The notes under the pieces were generated by a model. It was not told the origin of the DNA. It made no database searches and saw only the letters and a list, made by a program, of their open reading frames with translations. From the NCBI RefSeq assembly GCF_910592395.1, contig NC_088321.1, positions 6,202,001 through 6,262,000 of the forward strand: a stretch of 60,000 bases of DNA, in the 5' to 3' direction. The position numbers and the translations under genes are program-made. Origin of the DNA: Lineus longissimus (lineage: Eukaryota; Nemertea; Pilidiophora; Heteronemertea; Lineidae). Shown here in pieces: positions 42,201 to 50,875 of the stretch; the first letter of the stretch is position 1, and every line of letters begins with the position of its first letter.

Positions 42201-45200
42201 CTTCTTTGCTGCGACAGACAAACCAGTTGAAGACGCCTTGGAAGAGCCAGCAGTGGGACGACAGCTCTTGGGTTGTCGGGCAGGACTTGGCGGCGGTGAA
42301 GGGGATCGGGTGTCATCTTCTGAGCTGCTATCGTTCGGGCGCGTGACGGTTGCTGTAACCTTACGAATTCTCTGGAAAATACATTTGATAGAATTAAGTA
42401 TTGAATGCTATGTAAGGATGAAATATCTCGTCAAGAGCCAAGCGCCTAAGATGGCACTTTTGAATCTGTAGACAAATCGGGCGAAATGTAATGCAGGAAA
42501 CTGGAGCGCCCGCAGACGACCAACCTACCTTCGATTTTTGAAGTGAGAGTGACGCATTCTGATCGAAATAAGAAATTTCGTCATCATCGGCTTCTGTGAC
42601 AGACGGGGAAAACGGGTATTGCTGGTTCATGTCATCTTCAGGTAGGTCCAGCTCTTCTGTGTCCATACCAGTAGCGATTCCTTGTATCATTTCGACACCG
42701 ATTAGGCCTACGATCCTTTGCTCGAGTTGCGTTAACTCGGACACATCATCGCCAAGGGGTTTGTTCCCGGTCCGCTTGGTCAGTACATTGATTTTTGCAG
42801 CCTTCTGTTTTGCCTTCGATTTCAGGTCATGCCATTTATGGTGAACTGCTTCGGTCGTTCTCCGGACGCTTGCCACACTGTTGATCTTAAGGGTTATTTC
42901 TTTCCACGTGTCGGACTTCCGCTTCAGCGTAATGACATCCGAAAACTTGCTGCTGATCACGGACCACTTCGATTCCACGAGATCAACTAACTTTATAATT
43001 TCATTTGGGGAAAAATTCACACCCCGTTTCCTCTTTCCTTCCTCGGGTGGTGGGACAACGGTCTTCTTTCCTTCCTCGGGTGGTGGGACAATGGTCTTCC
43101 TCTTCTTATTGGTTTTCTCCATGATGTTGTCAGGGTGGCGAATATCCATCAAATGATGGTAAGCACGTCCAATTACTGTACAAATACTCGATGCCCCTAT
43201 TACAAACAGTCAATGAGGTGAGCTCAAGTGGATTACGTAACAATTCTATACAGATCACCTCAAGTGCGTACCTGATAATATTTCCCTACGAAGGGTTTAA
43301 TAAGTAATACGGTAATAAATCGATGATAATGCTTTGTGAATAAGACGTAGTGTCTTACTTGGCAGTTACTAAAGTCTTACTACGAGCCACGTAAATCGTT
43401 ATTAGTAACAATTTTACGAAGGCTTCATGAATAAGGCCCCTGGGTTTGATCCCCTTCTCAAGGAACTGTGTTGTCAACACTGCTTCCTACCCTGCAATAA
43501 GGCCTGGGTTTGATCCCCTTCTCAAGGAACTGTGTTGTCAACACTGCTTCCTACCCTGCACTAGATCCGGGTTTGATCCCCTTCTCAAGGAACTGTGTGG
43601 TCAACACTGCTTCCTACCCTGCAATAAGGCCTGGGTTTGATCCCCTTCTCAAGGAACTGTGTTGTCAACACTGCTTCCTACTCTGCAATAAGGCCCGGGT
43701 TTGATCCCCTTCTCAAGGAACTGTGTGGTCAACACTGCTTCCTACCCTGCAATAAGACCCGGTTTTGATCCCCTTCTCAAGGAACTGTGTGGTCAACACT
43801 GCTTCCTACCCTGCAATAAGGCCTGGGTTTGATCCCCTTCTCAAGGAACTGTGTGGTCAACACTGCTTCCTACCCTGCAATAAGGCCTGGGTTTGATCCC
43901 CTTCTCAAGGAACTGTGTGGTCAACACTGCTTCCTACCCTGCAATAAGGCCCGGGTTTGATCCCCTTCTCAAGGAACTGTGTGGTTAACACTGCTTCCTA
44001 CCCTGCAATAAGGCCTGGGTTTGATCCCCTTCTCAAGGAACTGTGTGGTCAACACTGCTTCCTACCCTGCAATAAGGCCCGGGTTTGATCCCCTTCTCAA
44101 GGAACTGTGTGGTCAACACTGCTTCCTACCCTGCAATAAGGCCCGGGTTTGATCCCCTTCTCAAGGAACTGTGTGGTCAACACTGCTTCCTACCCTGCAA
44201 TAAGGCCCGGGTTTGATCCCCTTCTCAAGGAACTGTGTTGTCAACACTGCTTCCTACCCTGCAATAAGGCCCGGGTTTGATCTCCTTCTCAAGGAACTGT
44301 GTGGTCAACACTGCTTCCTACCCTGCAATAAGGCCCGGGTTTGATCTCCTTCTCAAGGAACTGTGTGGTCAACACTGCTTCCTACCCTGCAATAAGGCCC
44401 GGGTTTGATCTCCTTCTCAAGGAACTGTGTGGTCAACATTGCTTCCTACCCTGCAATAAGGCCCGGGTTTGATCTCCTTCTCAAGGAACTGTGTGGTCAA
44501 CACTGCTTCCTACCCTGCAATAAGGCCCGGGTTTGATCTCCTTCTCAAGGAACTGTGTGGTCAACACTGCTTCCTACCCTGCAATAAGGCCTGGGTTTGA
44601 TCTCCTTCTCAAGGAACTGTGTGGTCAACACTGCTTCCTACCCTGCAATAAGGCCCGGGTTTGATCTCCTTCTCAAGGAACTGTGTGGTCAACACTGCTT
44701 CCTACCCTGCAATAAGACCCGGGTTTGATCCCCTTCTCAAGGAACTGTGTGGTCAACACTGCTTCCTACCCTGCAATAAGGCCCGGGTTTGATCTCCTTC
44801 TCAAGGAACTGTGTGGTCAACACTGCTTCCTACTCTGCAATAAGGCCCGGGTTTGATCTCCTTCTCAAGGAACTGTGTGGTCAACACGGCTTCCTACCCT
44901 GCAATAAGGCCCGGGTTTGATCTCCTTCTCAAGGAACTGTGTGGTCAACACTGCTTCCTACCCTGCAATAAGGCCCGGGTTTGATCCCCTTCTCAAGGAA
45001 CTGTGTGGTCAACACTGCTTCCTACCCTGCAATAAGGCCTGGGTTTGATCCCCTTCTCAAGGAACTGTGTTGTCAACACTGCTTCCTACCCTGCACTAGA
45101 TCCGGGTTTGATCCCCTTCTCAAGGAACTGTGTGGTCAACACTGCTTCCTACCCTGCAATAAGGCCTGGGTTTGATCCCCTTCTCAAGGAACTGTGTTGT

Positions 45201-48200
45201 CAACACTGCTTCCTACCCTGCAATAAGACCCGGGTTTGATCCCCTTCTCAAGGAACTGTGTGGTCAACACTGCTTCTTACCCCGCAATAAGGCCTGGGTT
45301 TGATCCCCTTCTCATGGAACTGTGTGGTCAACACTGCTTCCTACCCTGCAATAAGGCCCGGGTTTGATCCCCTTCTCAAGGAACTGTGTGGTCAACACTG
45401 CTTCCTACCCTGCAATAAGGCCCGGGTTTGATCCCCTTCTCAAGGAACTGTGTGGTCAACACTGCTTCCTACCCTGCAATAAGGCCCGGGTTTGATCACC
45501 TTCTCAAGGAACTGTGACCGATGGGACTGGTCATGTGTGGCCGTGGTGGGGTAAAGGAAGGAAGATCTGCAAATATAGTGGTTTGAAATGTATGATAACA
45601 GCTCTTGGCATAAGGTATAAATGGACTGGCATTGAGCGATAGGGGTCAAGCCCTTAGAAGGCCTTGAATTACATAAGTTGGAATAAAGGAGAGAATGAGA
45701 AGAACTAGATTGTGCTGCCATCTAACTTTATGCAGCACAACTACAATACAAATAATTTAAAGGGATACTATAAGATTCTCCAACAGAACTAACATTCCTG
45801 GCTCAGCACAAAACCTACAATGTATGAAATACGTGAGGGTCTGTCGGATGAGACTGATAGCCGTGGTCCCTTGTACCTGAGTGCCTATGCCAGGACAAGT
45901 AAAATACCCCACATAGGTTGACAGTAGCCTTCAGTGGACTCCAACTCTCCTGCAGAGATCAAATAGGGTAATGACGCTGGTATTGTTATGATATTGGACT
46001 GTGGCTTCATAGGGTATTGGTACGATGCTCTTGACATCAGTGACAAGGCTTGCTCAAAATACAATAGGTTTTTGATCTCTTTTAACCAAATTATGATGTT
46101 TTTCCAGGAAGAGTTAACAGGAGGTAAAGACAGACAATGAGTTTCACACTGCAATCTCTTGGACAGTTGTCTAAGCTTCTTTGAACGTGCTGGTTGGCTG
46201 GTTGGAAGAATGCGTTTTTAAAACTTATATACAGTGGTACCTCCCTTAGCGGACACCTTTCTATAAGGGACAACCTCTCTATTAAGGACACTAGTTTTGG
46301 ACCCAAATTGGGTGTTTCCATTCAATTTGACCTCTCTAATCAGGACACCTCTCTATTAAGGACACTAGCTTTGGTCCCAAATTGATTGTTTCCATTAAAG
46401 TGGACCTCTCTAATCAGGACACCTCTCTATTAAGGACACTAGCTTTGGTCCCAAATTGGTTGTTTCCATTCAATTTGACCTCTCTAATCAGGACACCTCT
46501 CTATTAAGGACACTAGCTTCGGTCCCAAATTGGGAGTTTCCATTCAATTTGACCTCTCTAATCTTACTTTCTACCACAATTGCTCATGAATTGAAAGCCT
46601 GTTCAATCTTACTTTCTTCCACAATTACTCATAGTCATGAATTGAAAGCCTGTTCAATCTTACTTTCTACCACAATTTGTCATGAATTGAAAGCCTGTTC
46701 AGTCTTACTTTCTATCACAATTTCTCATGAATTGAAAGCCTGTTCAGTCTTACTTCCTACCACAATTACTCATGAATTGAAAGCCTGTTCAGCCTTACTT
46801 TCTACCACAATTTGTCATGAATTGAAAGCCTGTTCAGTCTTACTTTCTATCACAATTTCTTATGAATTGAAAGCCTGTTCAATCTTACTTTCTACCACAA
46901 TTTGTCATGAATTGAAAGCCTGTTCAGTCTTACTTTCTATCACAATTTCTTATGAATTGAAAGCCTGTTCAATCTTACTTTCTACAGCAATTGGGCAGCC
47001 AAATCACTAAAATCACGCGACCCGCCGATAAAAAAGAAGTCCTCTTCTACAACGATAAGAGCTTCGACTTCACAGTTGACGAGGGTAAGGACACTCTAAT
47101 CACTCAGTGGTTCTCATTTGCATAGGAAAGCTTTGGGTTTTCAAAGTACTATGAGTCTGATATCAAGTACAGTTTGTTTGCTTGTTTTTTCCATCAACAG
47201 TAGAAGTTGTCATCTAGTTTCGAACGTTTTATCCCCGCACTGTCCTGAAACCTGTCAGGACTTTAATGAGCTTCCATTTTTAGCTCACCTCTTAGCAGAG
47301 GTGAGCTTATCCCATACCGTGGCGTCCGTCGTCGTCGTCGTCGGCCGTCGTACGTTAGCAGGGCACGTTTCGTAACTGTTAGAGCTATTGAGTTGAAACT
47401 TGGTACACATGTACCCTTATGTAATGACACCTTGGAGACCTAGTTTCGGTCCGATTCGTTTCATGGTTTGGCCACCAGGGGGCCAAACGTTAAAAGTGAA
47501 AATATGCAATATCTCCCTTAATAGTAGTCGGGAAATTTTGAAAAAAATATGGTAGGTACTTCTAGCAAAGGTGCATCATATATCCTCCGGGTTTTTGATT
47601 TGACCTCCTTTTCAAGGTCACAGAGGTCAAATGGTGTAAATTGGCCGTTAGGATGTAACGATGGCACGTTTCTAAACTGCAATGACTATTGATACCAAAT
47701 TTGGTACACATTTACCCCTTAGTCAGGTGATCTCAGGGACCGAAGTTTGGTCCAATATGATTCACCACTTGACCACCAGGGGGCAAAATCCAAAAACCTT
47801 AAAAATGTGATTATTCCTTAACTTCTTCTTGCCCGATTGCCAACAATTTCATATCATGGGTACATCTAACCACCATACAGTATATGTCACACAGGTTTTT
47901 AATTTGACCTTCTTGTCAAGGTCACAGAGGTCAAATGGCGTAAATTCGCCGTCAGGCCGTAACTATGGCACGTTTCTTAACTGCAATGACTATTGATCAC
48001 AAATTAAGTACACATGTACCCCTTGGTCAGGTGATCTCAGGTACCGAAGTTTGGTGCGATCTGATTTGCCGTTTGGCCTCCAGGGAGGGGGCCAAATCCT
48101 AAATTCTTCAAAATGCCATTATTCCTAGTAATGACTTGCCCGATTGGCACCAATTTTATATCATAGGTACATCTAATTCTAACAACCATTCAATGTGTCA

Positions 48201-49761
48201 CCCGGGTCTTCTTTGATTTGACCTACTTTTCAAGGTCACAGAGGTCGAATGTACTGTAAATTGGCCATTTTGGGGAAATTGTAATTGCTTGGACCTACAT
48301 CAAACCTAACACTACATGACACAATACCATGCTCTTTATCCATCTTTCCTCCACATGAGGTGAGCACAATGGCCCTGGCCATTTCATTTGAGAAGTTTTA
48401 TTTGTGACACTATAAAATACAATGAAGACAACAGTGTAGGCCTTTCACTACAAGACTACAATGCCCTTTCAAAATGTTCTGCTTTTTATTCAGAATTTAT
48501 AAAATTATGGCGAGGCGTGTCCGTAGATGGGGTAGATGAAAATAAGATAGATGAGTACCTGGACCAGCGGGGAATCACTACCATGCAGGACGTCGGAGCA
48601 AAAACAGCAGTAAGTTCCAATGGGTGGTGCATAACTGATGGAACAGCCCTGATGTATTGTTATGTAATGGTATGTGTATGCCGCAAGGCTGTTCCAAGGT
48701 ATGAACTGCATCCTGTGGCAAAGGTTGCAGTAGCTTCAATGGGTGGTGCAAAACTGATGGAACAGCCCTGATGAATTGTTTTGTAATGGTACGTGTATGC
48801 GGCAAGGCCGTTCCAAGGTATGAACTGCAGCCTGTGGCAAAGGTTGCGGTAGCTTCAATGGGTGGTGTATAATTGATGGTACAGCCCTGATATATTGTTG
48901 CGTAGTTGAATGTGTATGCCGCAAGGCTGTTCCGAGAAATTTGTGTCCCCACAGTCATTGATGAAAATGTATACCCACACTCACTGCTCACTCTCGCAAC
49001 TTGACAGTTCTATTTTGTAGTTGATGTCACTGGTTTCTATGCGCTGTGGAAGGTAGTTAGCCTTTCCACAGCCGGCCAGTGGGAGGGGCTGCCTCCTATA
49101 GATCCACAGCCAAAGCTGGTGTTATGATCAGAGTGTCCGTCACTGCTCACTGTTCTATTTTGTAGTTGATGTCACTAGTTTCTATGTGCTGTGAGAGGTA
49201 GTTAGCCTTTCCACAGCCGGCCAGTAGGAGGGGCTGCCTCCTATAGATCCACCGCCAAAGCTAGTGTTATGGTCAAAGTGTCCGTCACTGCTCACTGTTC
49301 TATTTTGTAGGTGATGTCACTGGTTTCTATGCGCTGTGGGAGGTAGTTAGCCTTTCCACAGCCAGCCAGTGGGAGGGGCTTTCTCCTATAGATACACCGG
49401 CAAAGCTGGTGTTATGATTTGAGTGTTCTTCTCTCGTGCTCGCTACCATCACCTGGTTGGAGTGCACAGTCTAACCAGGTGGTGTCCGTCCGCAAAAATC
49501 ATTATAAGAGATCAGCTTCAGTATGATACTACCAGTGGTGGCACATGGTGGCAGACAGAGGTATTATCCTCCTGGCCAGGTGATTACCAGGCCCAAGTCA
49601 TCCCTTTAACCCACCCCTTCCATTACTGATAATGTCTTCCTCTGTTTCAGGCTCCAGTACAGAAACGAAAACGAAAAGGTGGCAATCGAAAAAAGACATT
49701 CAAATCACACAACGACCATTTAGGAAACTTGTTAGAAGACTATTCAAACGTGGACAAGTGA
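30285..49761 (+). CDS. GTF2E2: General transcription factor IIE subunit 2 (TFIIE beta), complete, 7 coding exons
   Basis: Exons: 30285-30426, 31911-31990, 33370-33477, 37676-37861, 46988-47084, 48494-48609, 49651-49761. All are GT-AG with matching phases, giving 279 aa plus TGA (human about 291). TFIIE beta pairs with TFIIE alpha in the RNA polymerase II pre-initiation complex, recruits TFIIH and binds promoter DNA with winged helices. The sequence shows the family from end to end: start [17 protein letters not shown]; basic linker; core [18 protein letters not shown] and [19 protein letters not shown]; second winged helix [63 protein letters not shown]; basic C-terminus [19 protein letters not shown]. 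The start ATG lies immediately after an acceptor AG, so the 5' UTR is in an upstream exon not located. Introns are loaded with repeats; intron 4 alone is 9.1 kb. Confidence 0.96.
30427..30895 (+). repeat. Three tandem units beginning exactly at the GTF2E2 exon 1 donor
   Basis: GTAAGCACCCTACCCTTGAA at 30427 (the true donor) recurs at 30564 and 30729, each starting a unit of about 140-165 bp (GCCTCATACTTACTTAGGGC, CATAAGGCCACAACACAACC, CATGTCAGCCCCAT). The intron thus has three GTAAGC sites in the same local downstream context. The exonic bases before GT are not copied. Confidence 0.88.
31131..31630 (+). mobile_element. tRNA-derived SINE interrupted by a palindromic insertion
   Basis: Head CATAGCCTAGTGG (box A-like) is followed by the family body (CTTCACAGTC, AAGTGAGAAACATGAGTAGC). 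A separate palindromic element (31371-31514) and flanks split the body. In GTF2E2 intron 1. Confidence 0.6.
31371..31514. mobile_element. Palindromic element, ends AATTGATACC, arms of about 55 bp
   Basis: AATTGATACCTCACTGTCGG, TATTGATTGTCTCAC and AAAAACCGC on the left are mirrored on the right (GCGGTTTTGGTGAGACAATC, AATACCG, GGTATCAATT). A related copy in the opposite orientation lies at 59495-59645 and shares the external flank GAGATGTTTTAGAATAG. Confidence 0.75.
32101..32760 (+). mobile_element. tRNA-derived SINE, best-preserved head, with internal insertion
   Basis: TATAGCTGAGTGGTGAA (box A) and GGTTCGATCCC (box B) lie at tRNA spacing (32115-32165). The body is GTGAGAAACATGAGTAGCTT and the tail GGAGGAGGAATACTCC. 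About 32351-32575 (CTGCCTAAGCTTACAC...) interrupts the body relative to the 9215 copy. In GTF2E2 intron 2. Confidence 0.7.
33462..35960 (+). repeat. 23 tandem 110-bp units, each containing the GTF2E2 exon 3 donor
   Basis: The first unit begins inside exon 3: ATGGCTATCGACCGAG|GTAGG at 33462-33482. The same junction sequence (variants TTGACCGAG, CGACTGATG) recurs at 33572, 33682, 33792, 33899 and so on to 35861, about 22 intronic copies. Units also carry CACCCTCCTCCAAACTCACT, TTATCCCTGGTACCATCAGG and ATATACTGATATTTGATGAA. Unit lengths are 103-110 bp. The chain of overlapping 60-68-codon ORFs here is a repeat artefact. Confidence 0.95.
36194..36357. mobile_element. CAGTRGAACCTC TIR element, compact full copy
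   Basis: TACAGTGGAACCTCCCTTAG to GAGAGGTTCTACTGTA, 164 bp with clear inverted ends. This is the simplest complete copy and a good reference for the family. Confidence 0.85.
36974..37197. mobile_element. CAGTRGAACCTC TIR element, copy with extra 18-bp units
   Basis: TACAGTGGAACCTCCCTTAG, four CTCTCTATTAAGGATAAC-type units, and end GAGAGGTTCTACTGTA. Its right half was then drawn into the 188-bp repeats that follow. Confidence 0.85.
37112..37692 (+). repeat. Three 188-bp units containing the GTF2E2 exon 4 acceptor
   Basis: The true 3' splice site CCCTTGTAG|GCCCTCGTCAA lies at 37676. It has upstream copies at 37488 and 37300, spaced exactly 188 bp apart. Each has the same upstream tract (AACCTCTCTAATGTCTCGTA) and the first 16-17 nt of exon 4 (GTCAACAATC) before diverging. 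Each unit also has the right end of the TIR element. Confidence 0.92.
37896..38026. mobile_element. piggyBac-type MITE with TTAA target sites, 131 bp
   Basis: TTAA at 37892-37895 and 38027-38030 flanks inverted ends CGCTATAACACCT and CCCTATAACACCT. A TTAA target duplication with C/G-start TIRs fits the piggyBac superfamily. It lies just after the exon 4 donor. Confidence 0.7.
38353..39104 (+). repeat. 64-bp satellite derived from a tRNA/SINE head, left block (about 11 units)
   Basis: It begins with a SINE-like head (CATAGCCTAGTGGTCAA, box A; GGGTTTGATCCCC, box B) that is then tandemly repeated. Unit: AAGGCCCGGGTTTGATCCCC, TTCTCAAGGAACTGTGTGG, TCAACACTGCTTCCTACCCT, GCAAT. The block is cut at CTG by the Harbinger insertion and resumes at 43440. 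Confidence 0.93.
39310..40602 (+). CDS. Harbinger transposase (HARBI1-like, DDE nuclease), 2 exons, 358 aa
   Basis: Exon 1 is 39310-40156 and exon 2 is 40373-40602, joined in phase 1 ([13 protein letters not shown]). This class of enzyme cuts and pastes the element as an RNase H-fold nuclease. Catalytic residues: Asp154 in [12 protein letters not shown], Asp204 in [11 protein letters not shown], Glu266 in [19 protein letters not shown] (Asp230 region) is typical. A helix-turn-helix-like [15 protein letters not shown] segment lies near residue 97. Length is close to human HARBI1 (about 349 aa). No stops or frameshifts. The ATG lies about 200 bp inside the left TIR, so the promoter is probably within the element end. 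It is in the sense orientation of the host intron. Confidence 0.95.
40986..43152 (-). CDS. Harbinger Myb-like (NAIF1-type) partner protein, about 495 aa with duplicated exon
   Basis: Exons: 42529-43152, 42156-42371, 41679-41894, 40986-41417, all phase 0 and GT-AG. In this superfamily the Myb-like protein binds subterminal DNA and brings the transposase to the nucleus. Residues 45-120 form the Myb domain ([47 protein letters not shown]). A 9-residue VPPPEEGKK-type motif is doubled before it. The C-terminal exon is a charged coiled coil ([20 protein letters not shown]). The middle exons arise from a 477-bp tandem duplication, each adding 72 in-frame residues ([20 protein letters not shown]...). 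Whether the duplicated exons are all spliced in is unknown. Confidence 0.85.
41264..42373. repeat. 477-bp tandem duplication inside the Harbinger Myb-like gene
   Basis: Units 41264-41740 and 41741-42217 are almost identical, with a third partial unit to about 42373. Each contains one phase-0 exon with its acceptor. The only obvious differences are rare single bases, such as GCGTGATGG versus GCGTGACGG, so the duplication is recent. Confidence 0.92.
43440..45514 (+). repeat. 64-bp satellite, right block (about 32 units)
   Basis: Same unit as 38353-39104, each with a box B-like GGGTTTGATCCCC or GGGTTTGATCTCC. A run of TCTCC variants at about 44270-44930 and a repeated ACTAGATCCGGG variant (seen in both blocks) show block-wise homogenisation. 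The 64-codon frames rich in NCVVNTAS are repeat artefacts. Confidence 0.93.
46230..46565. mobile_element. CAGTRGAACCTC TIR element, left half tandemly repeated (four units)
   Basis: TACAGTGGTACCTCCCTTAG is followed by four units of about 80 bp, each containing GGTCCCAAATTG, GTTTCCATTCAATTTGACCT and CACCTCTCTATTAAGGACAC. The right TIR is missing; the array runs directly into the 45-bp repeats. Confidence 0.75.
46566..46987 (+). repeat. 45-bp tandem units ending at the GTF2E2 exon 5 acceptor
   Basis: Nine units of CATGAATTGAAAGCCTGTTC, A(A/G)TCTTACTTTCTACC and ACAATT. The last unit becomes the real 3' splice site: TTACTTTCTACAG|CAATTGGG, versus TTACTTTCTACCACAATT in the copies. All other units have lost or never had the AG. 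The 45-nt unit keeps a 184-codon frame open, but it enters exon 5 out of frame. Confidence 0.9.
47277..48389 (+). mobile_element. 1.1-kb dispersed element, copy A (in GTF2E2 intron 5)
   Basis: It starts with the hairpin AGCTCACCTCTTAGCAGAGG plus TGAGCT and a GTC-rich run, and ends at GGTGAGCACAATGGCC plus CTGGCCATTTCATT. The interior is non-coding, with three diverged about 270-bp sub-blocks each containing CAAGGTCACAGAGGTC and GGTACACAT. Copy B is inverted at 55741-56892. The terminal hairpins are compatible with a Helitron-like or other non-autonomous element; class not proven. Confidence 0.8.
48610..48945 (+). repeat. Three about 120-bp units starting at the GTF2E2 exon 6 donor
   Basis: The true junction AACAGCA|GTAAGTTCCAATGGGTGG (48610) is echoed by GTTGCA|GTAGCTTCAATGGGTGG (48730) and GTTGCG|GTAGCTTCAATGGGTGG (48849). 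The rest of the unit has ATGGAACAGCCCTGATG, GTATGCCGCAAGGCTGTTCC and AAGGTATGAACTGCA. The copies' donors are degenerate. Confidence 0.85.
49005..49420 (+). repeat. Three tandem units of about 143 bp in GTF2E2 intron 6
   Basis: Each unit contains TTCTATTTTGTAGTTGATGT, GGTAGTTAGCCTTTCCACAG, GGAGGGGCTGCCTCCTATAG and AAGCTGGTGTTATG. TTTTGTAG resembles a 3' splice site, but no exon follows it. A separate repeat shared with 50207-50300 (ACTACCAGTGGTG, CCTCCTGGCCAGGT) lies at 49505-49590. Confidence 0.85.
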
Positions 49762-50875
49762 GACAGTTATCAATTTTGTAAGGACTTGTGTGATTGGCTG
49801 AAGTAATTCAGAAATGAGTTAGGTCGGGTCTGATTGGTTGGAATTCTGCTGAAGAGTTTTATGGAGAAAAGTGTCTGCCGTGACTATATGCGTTGCCAAA
49901 AAGGTGGAAATCGTTATGACTGTCCGGTTGCATGCATCACTTGATTGACATCGATGTTCAAAGTTAAATGGAGAACACGGTCGCTGACAAACTATGTCCT
50001 TAAACATGTTAAAGGGACAACTTGGGCATGAGATATGTTGGTTTTTTCATTACAAAAATGGCTTCCAGCAGGAGCGTGATTTCTCCAAACGGGATAATTG
50101 AAAAGTCATTGAAGTCCAATAACAAATGCACAAGAATGGGGTGTAAATTTAGGCCTGCCTGAAATTCGCAAGCCATGCCCAGAACTGCCTTCCAACACTG
50201 GTGAAAATCGTTATCAGAGAACGGCATCAGTGTAATACTACCAGTGGTGACGCATGGTGTCAAGCTGGCACATTTTCCTCCTGGCCAGGTAATTCCCAGG
50301 TTGTCCCTTTAATAAGATTGAGCTCGGGGCACGGCCGCTCTTGATTGGTTCCTAATTTTCATTTGCTCTGAAACGGTATTTGGCACTAAATTTCTAGGAA
50401 GCCACGCCCCCCACAAACCTCAACCAATGAAATCGCATATAAACAACAACAAACCTGAACACATTGGGGTATCGCGGCTGACTTTTGTTAAGACGTAGCG
50501 TAAACTACATTCTCTGTTCGCAATAGTATTTAACCGTAGCGTAAACTACATTCTCTGTTCGCAATAGTATTTAACCTGGTTGACCAAATTTGTAAAGTCA
50601 TTCATTGAAAAAGTACCAATTGTACGAAATGTCTGAATAGACTGGAATCGTTGCATTTGTTTATTTAAACCCACACTGAAACGGTATTTGGGCAATTTGT
50701 TTTGTAGGAGGAAACCAGTGCACCCGGAGGGAACGAAAACAAAACGTGTTGAATTAGACTGAGTGTTGCGCAAACCTGCCTCAGTAAAAGTTTGAAAGAT
50801 ACTTAGTTAAAAAGATGTGGATGGGGATGTTTTTAGAAATGAATCAAATAAAACGTTTTGTTGTTCGAAGTCTGT

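Larger units (their letters stand above)
39105..43439 (+). mobile_element. Complete PIF/Harbinger DNA transposon, 4335 bp
   Basis: Inverted ends GGGCCTTTTTCATGAAGCCT (left) and GGGCCTTATTCATGAAGCCT (right, reverse-complemented) are flanked by CTG (39102-39104 and 43440-43442). This is a 3-bp target duplication as expected for Harbinger. Removing the element plus one CTG restores an intact 64-bp satellite unit. It carries the two standard Harbinger genes, transposase (+) and Myb-like (-), both with intact frames, so it is young and potentially autonomous. Confidence 0.95.
47847..50875 (+). terminator. GTF2E2 3' UTR and candidate poly(A) signal (AATAAA at 50847)
   Basis: Downstream of the TGA at 49759-49761, the first convincing AATAAA is in CAAATAAAACG at 50847-50852, followed by a T-rich stretch. 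The actual UTR would be 49762 to about 50870. It includes a 38-40-bp direct duplication (GCGTAAACTACATTCTCTGT at 50499 and 50539) and a repeat fragment at 50207-50300. The start coordinate given is only the broad bracket of the last two exons' neighbourhood. Low confidence that this is the site used. Confidence 0.3.

Noticed and set aside
38726-45239. 64-94-codon ORFs rich in [11 protein letters not shown]
   Set aside because: Read through the 64-bp SINE-derived satellite; no independent support.
46456-47010. 184-codon frame with [14 protein letters not shown] repeats
   Set aside because: A by-product of the 45-bp repeat. It runs into exon 5 out of frame and stops.
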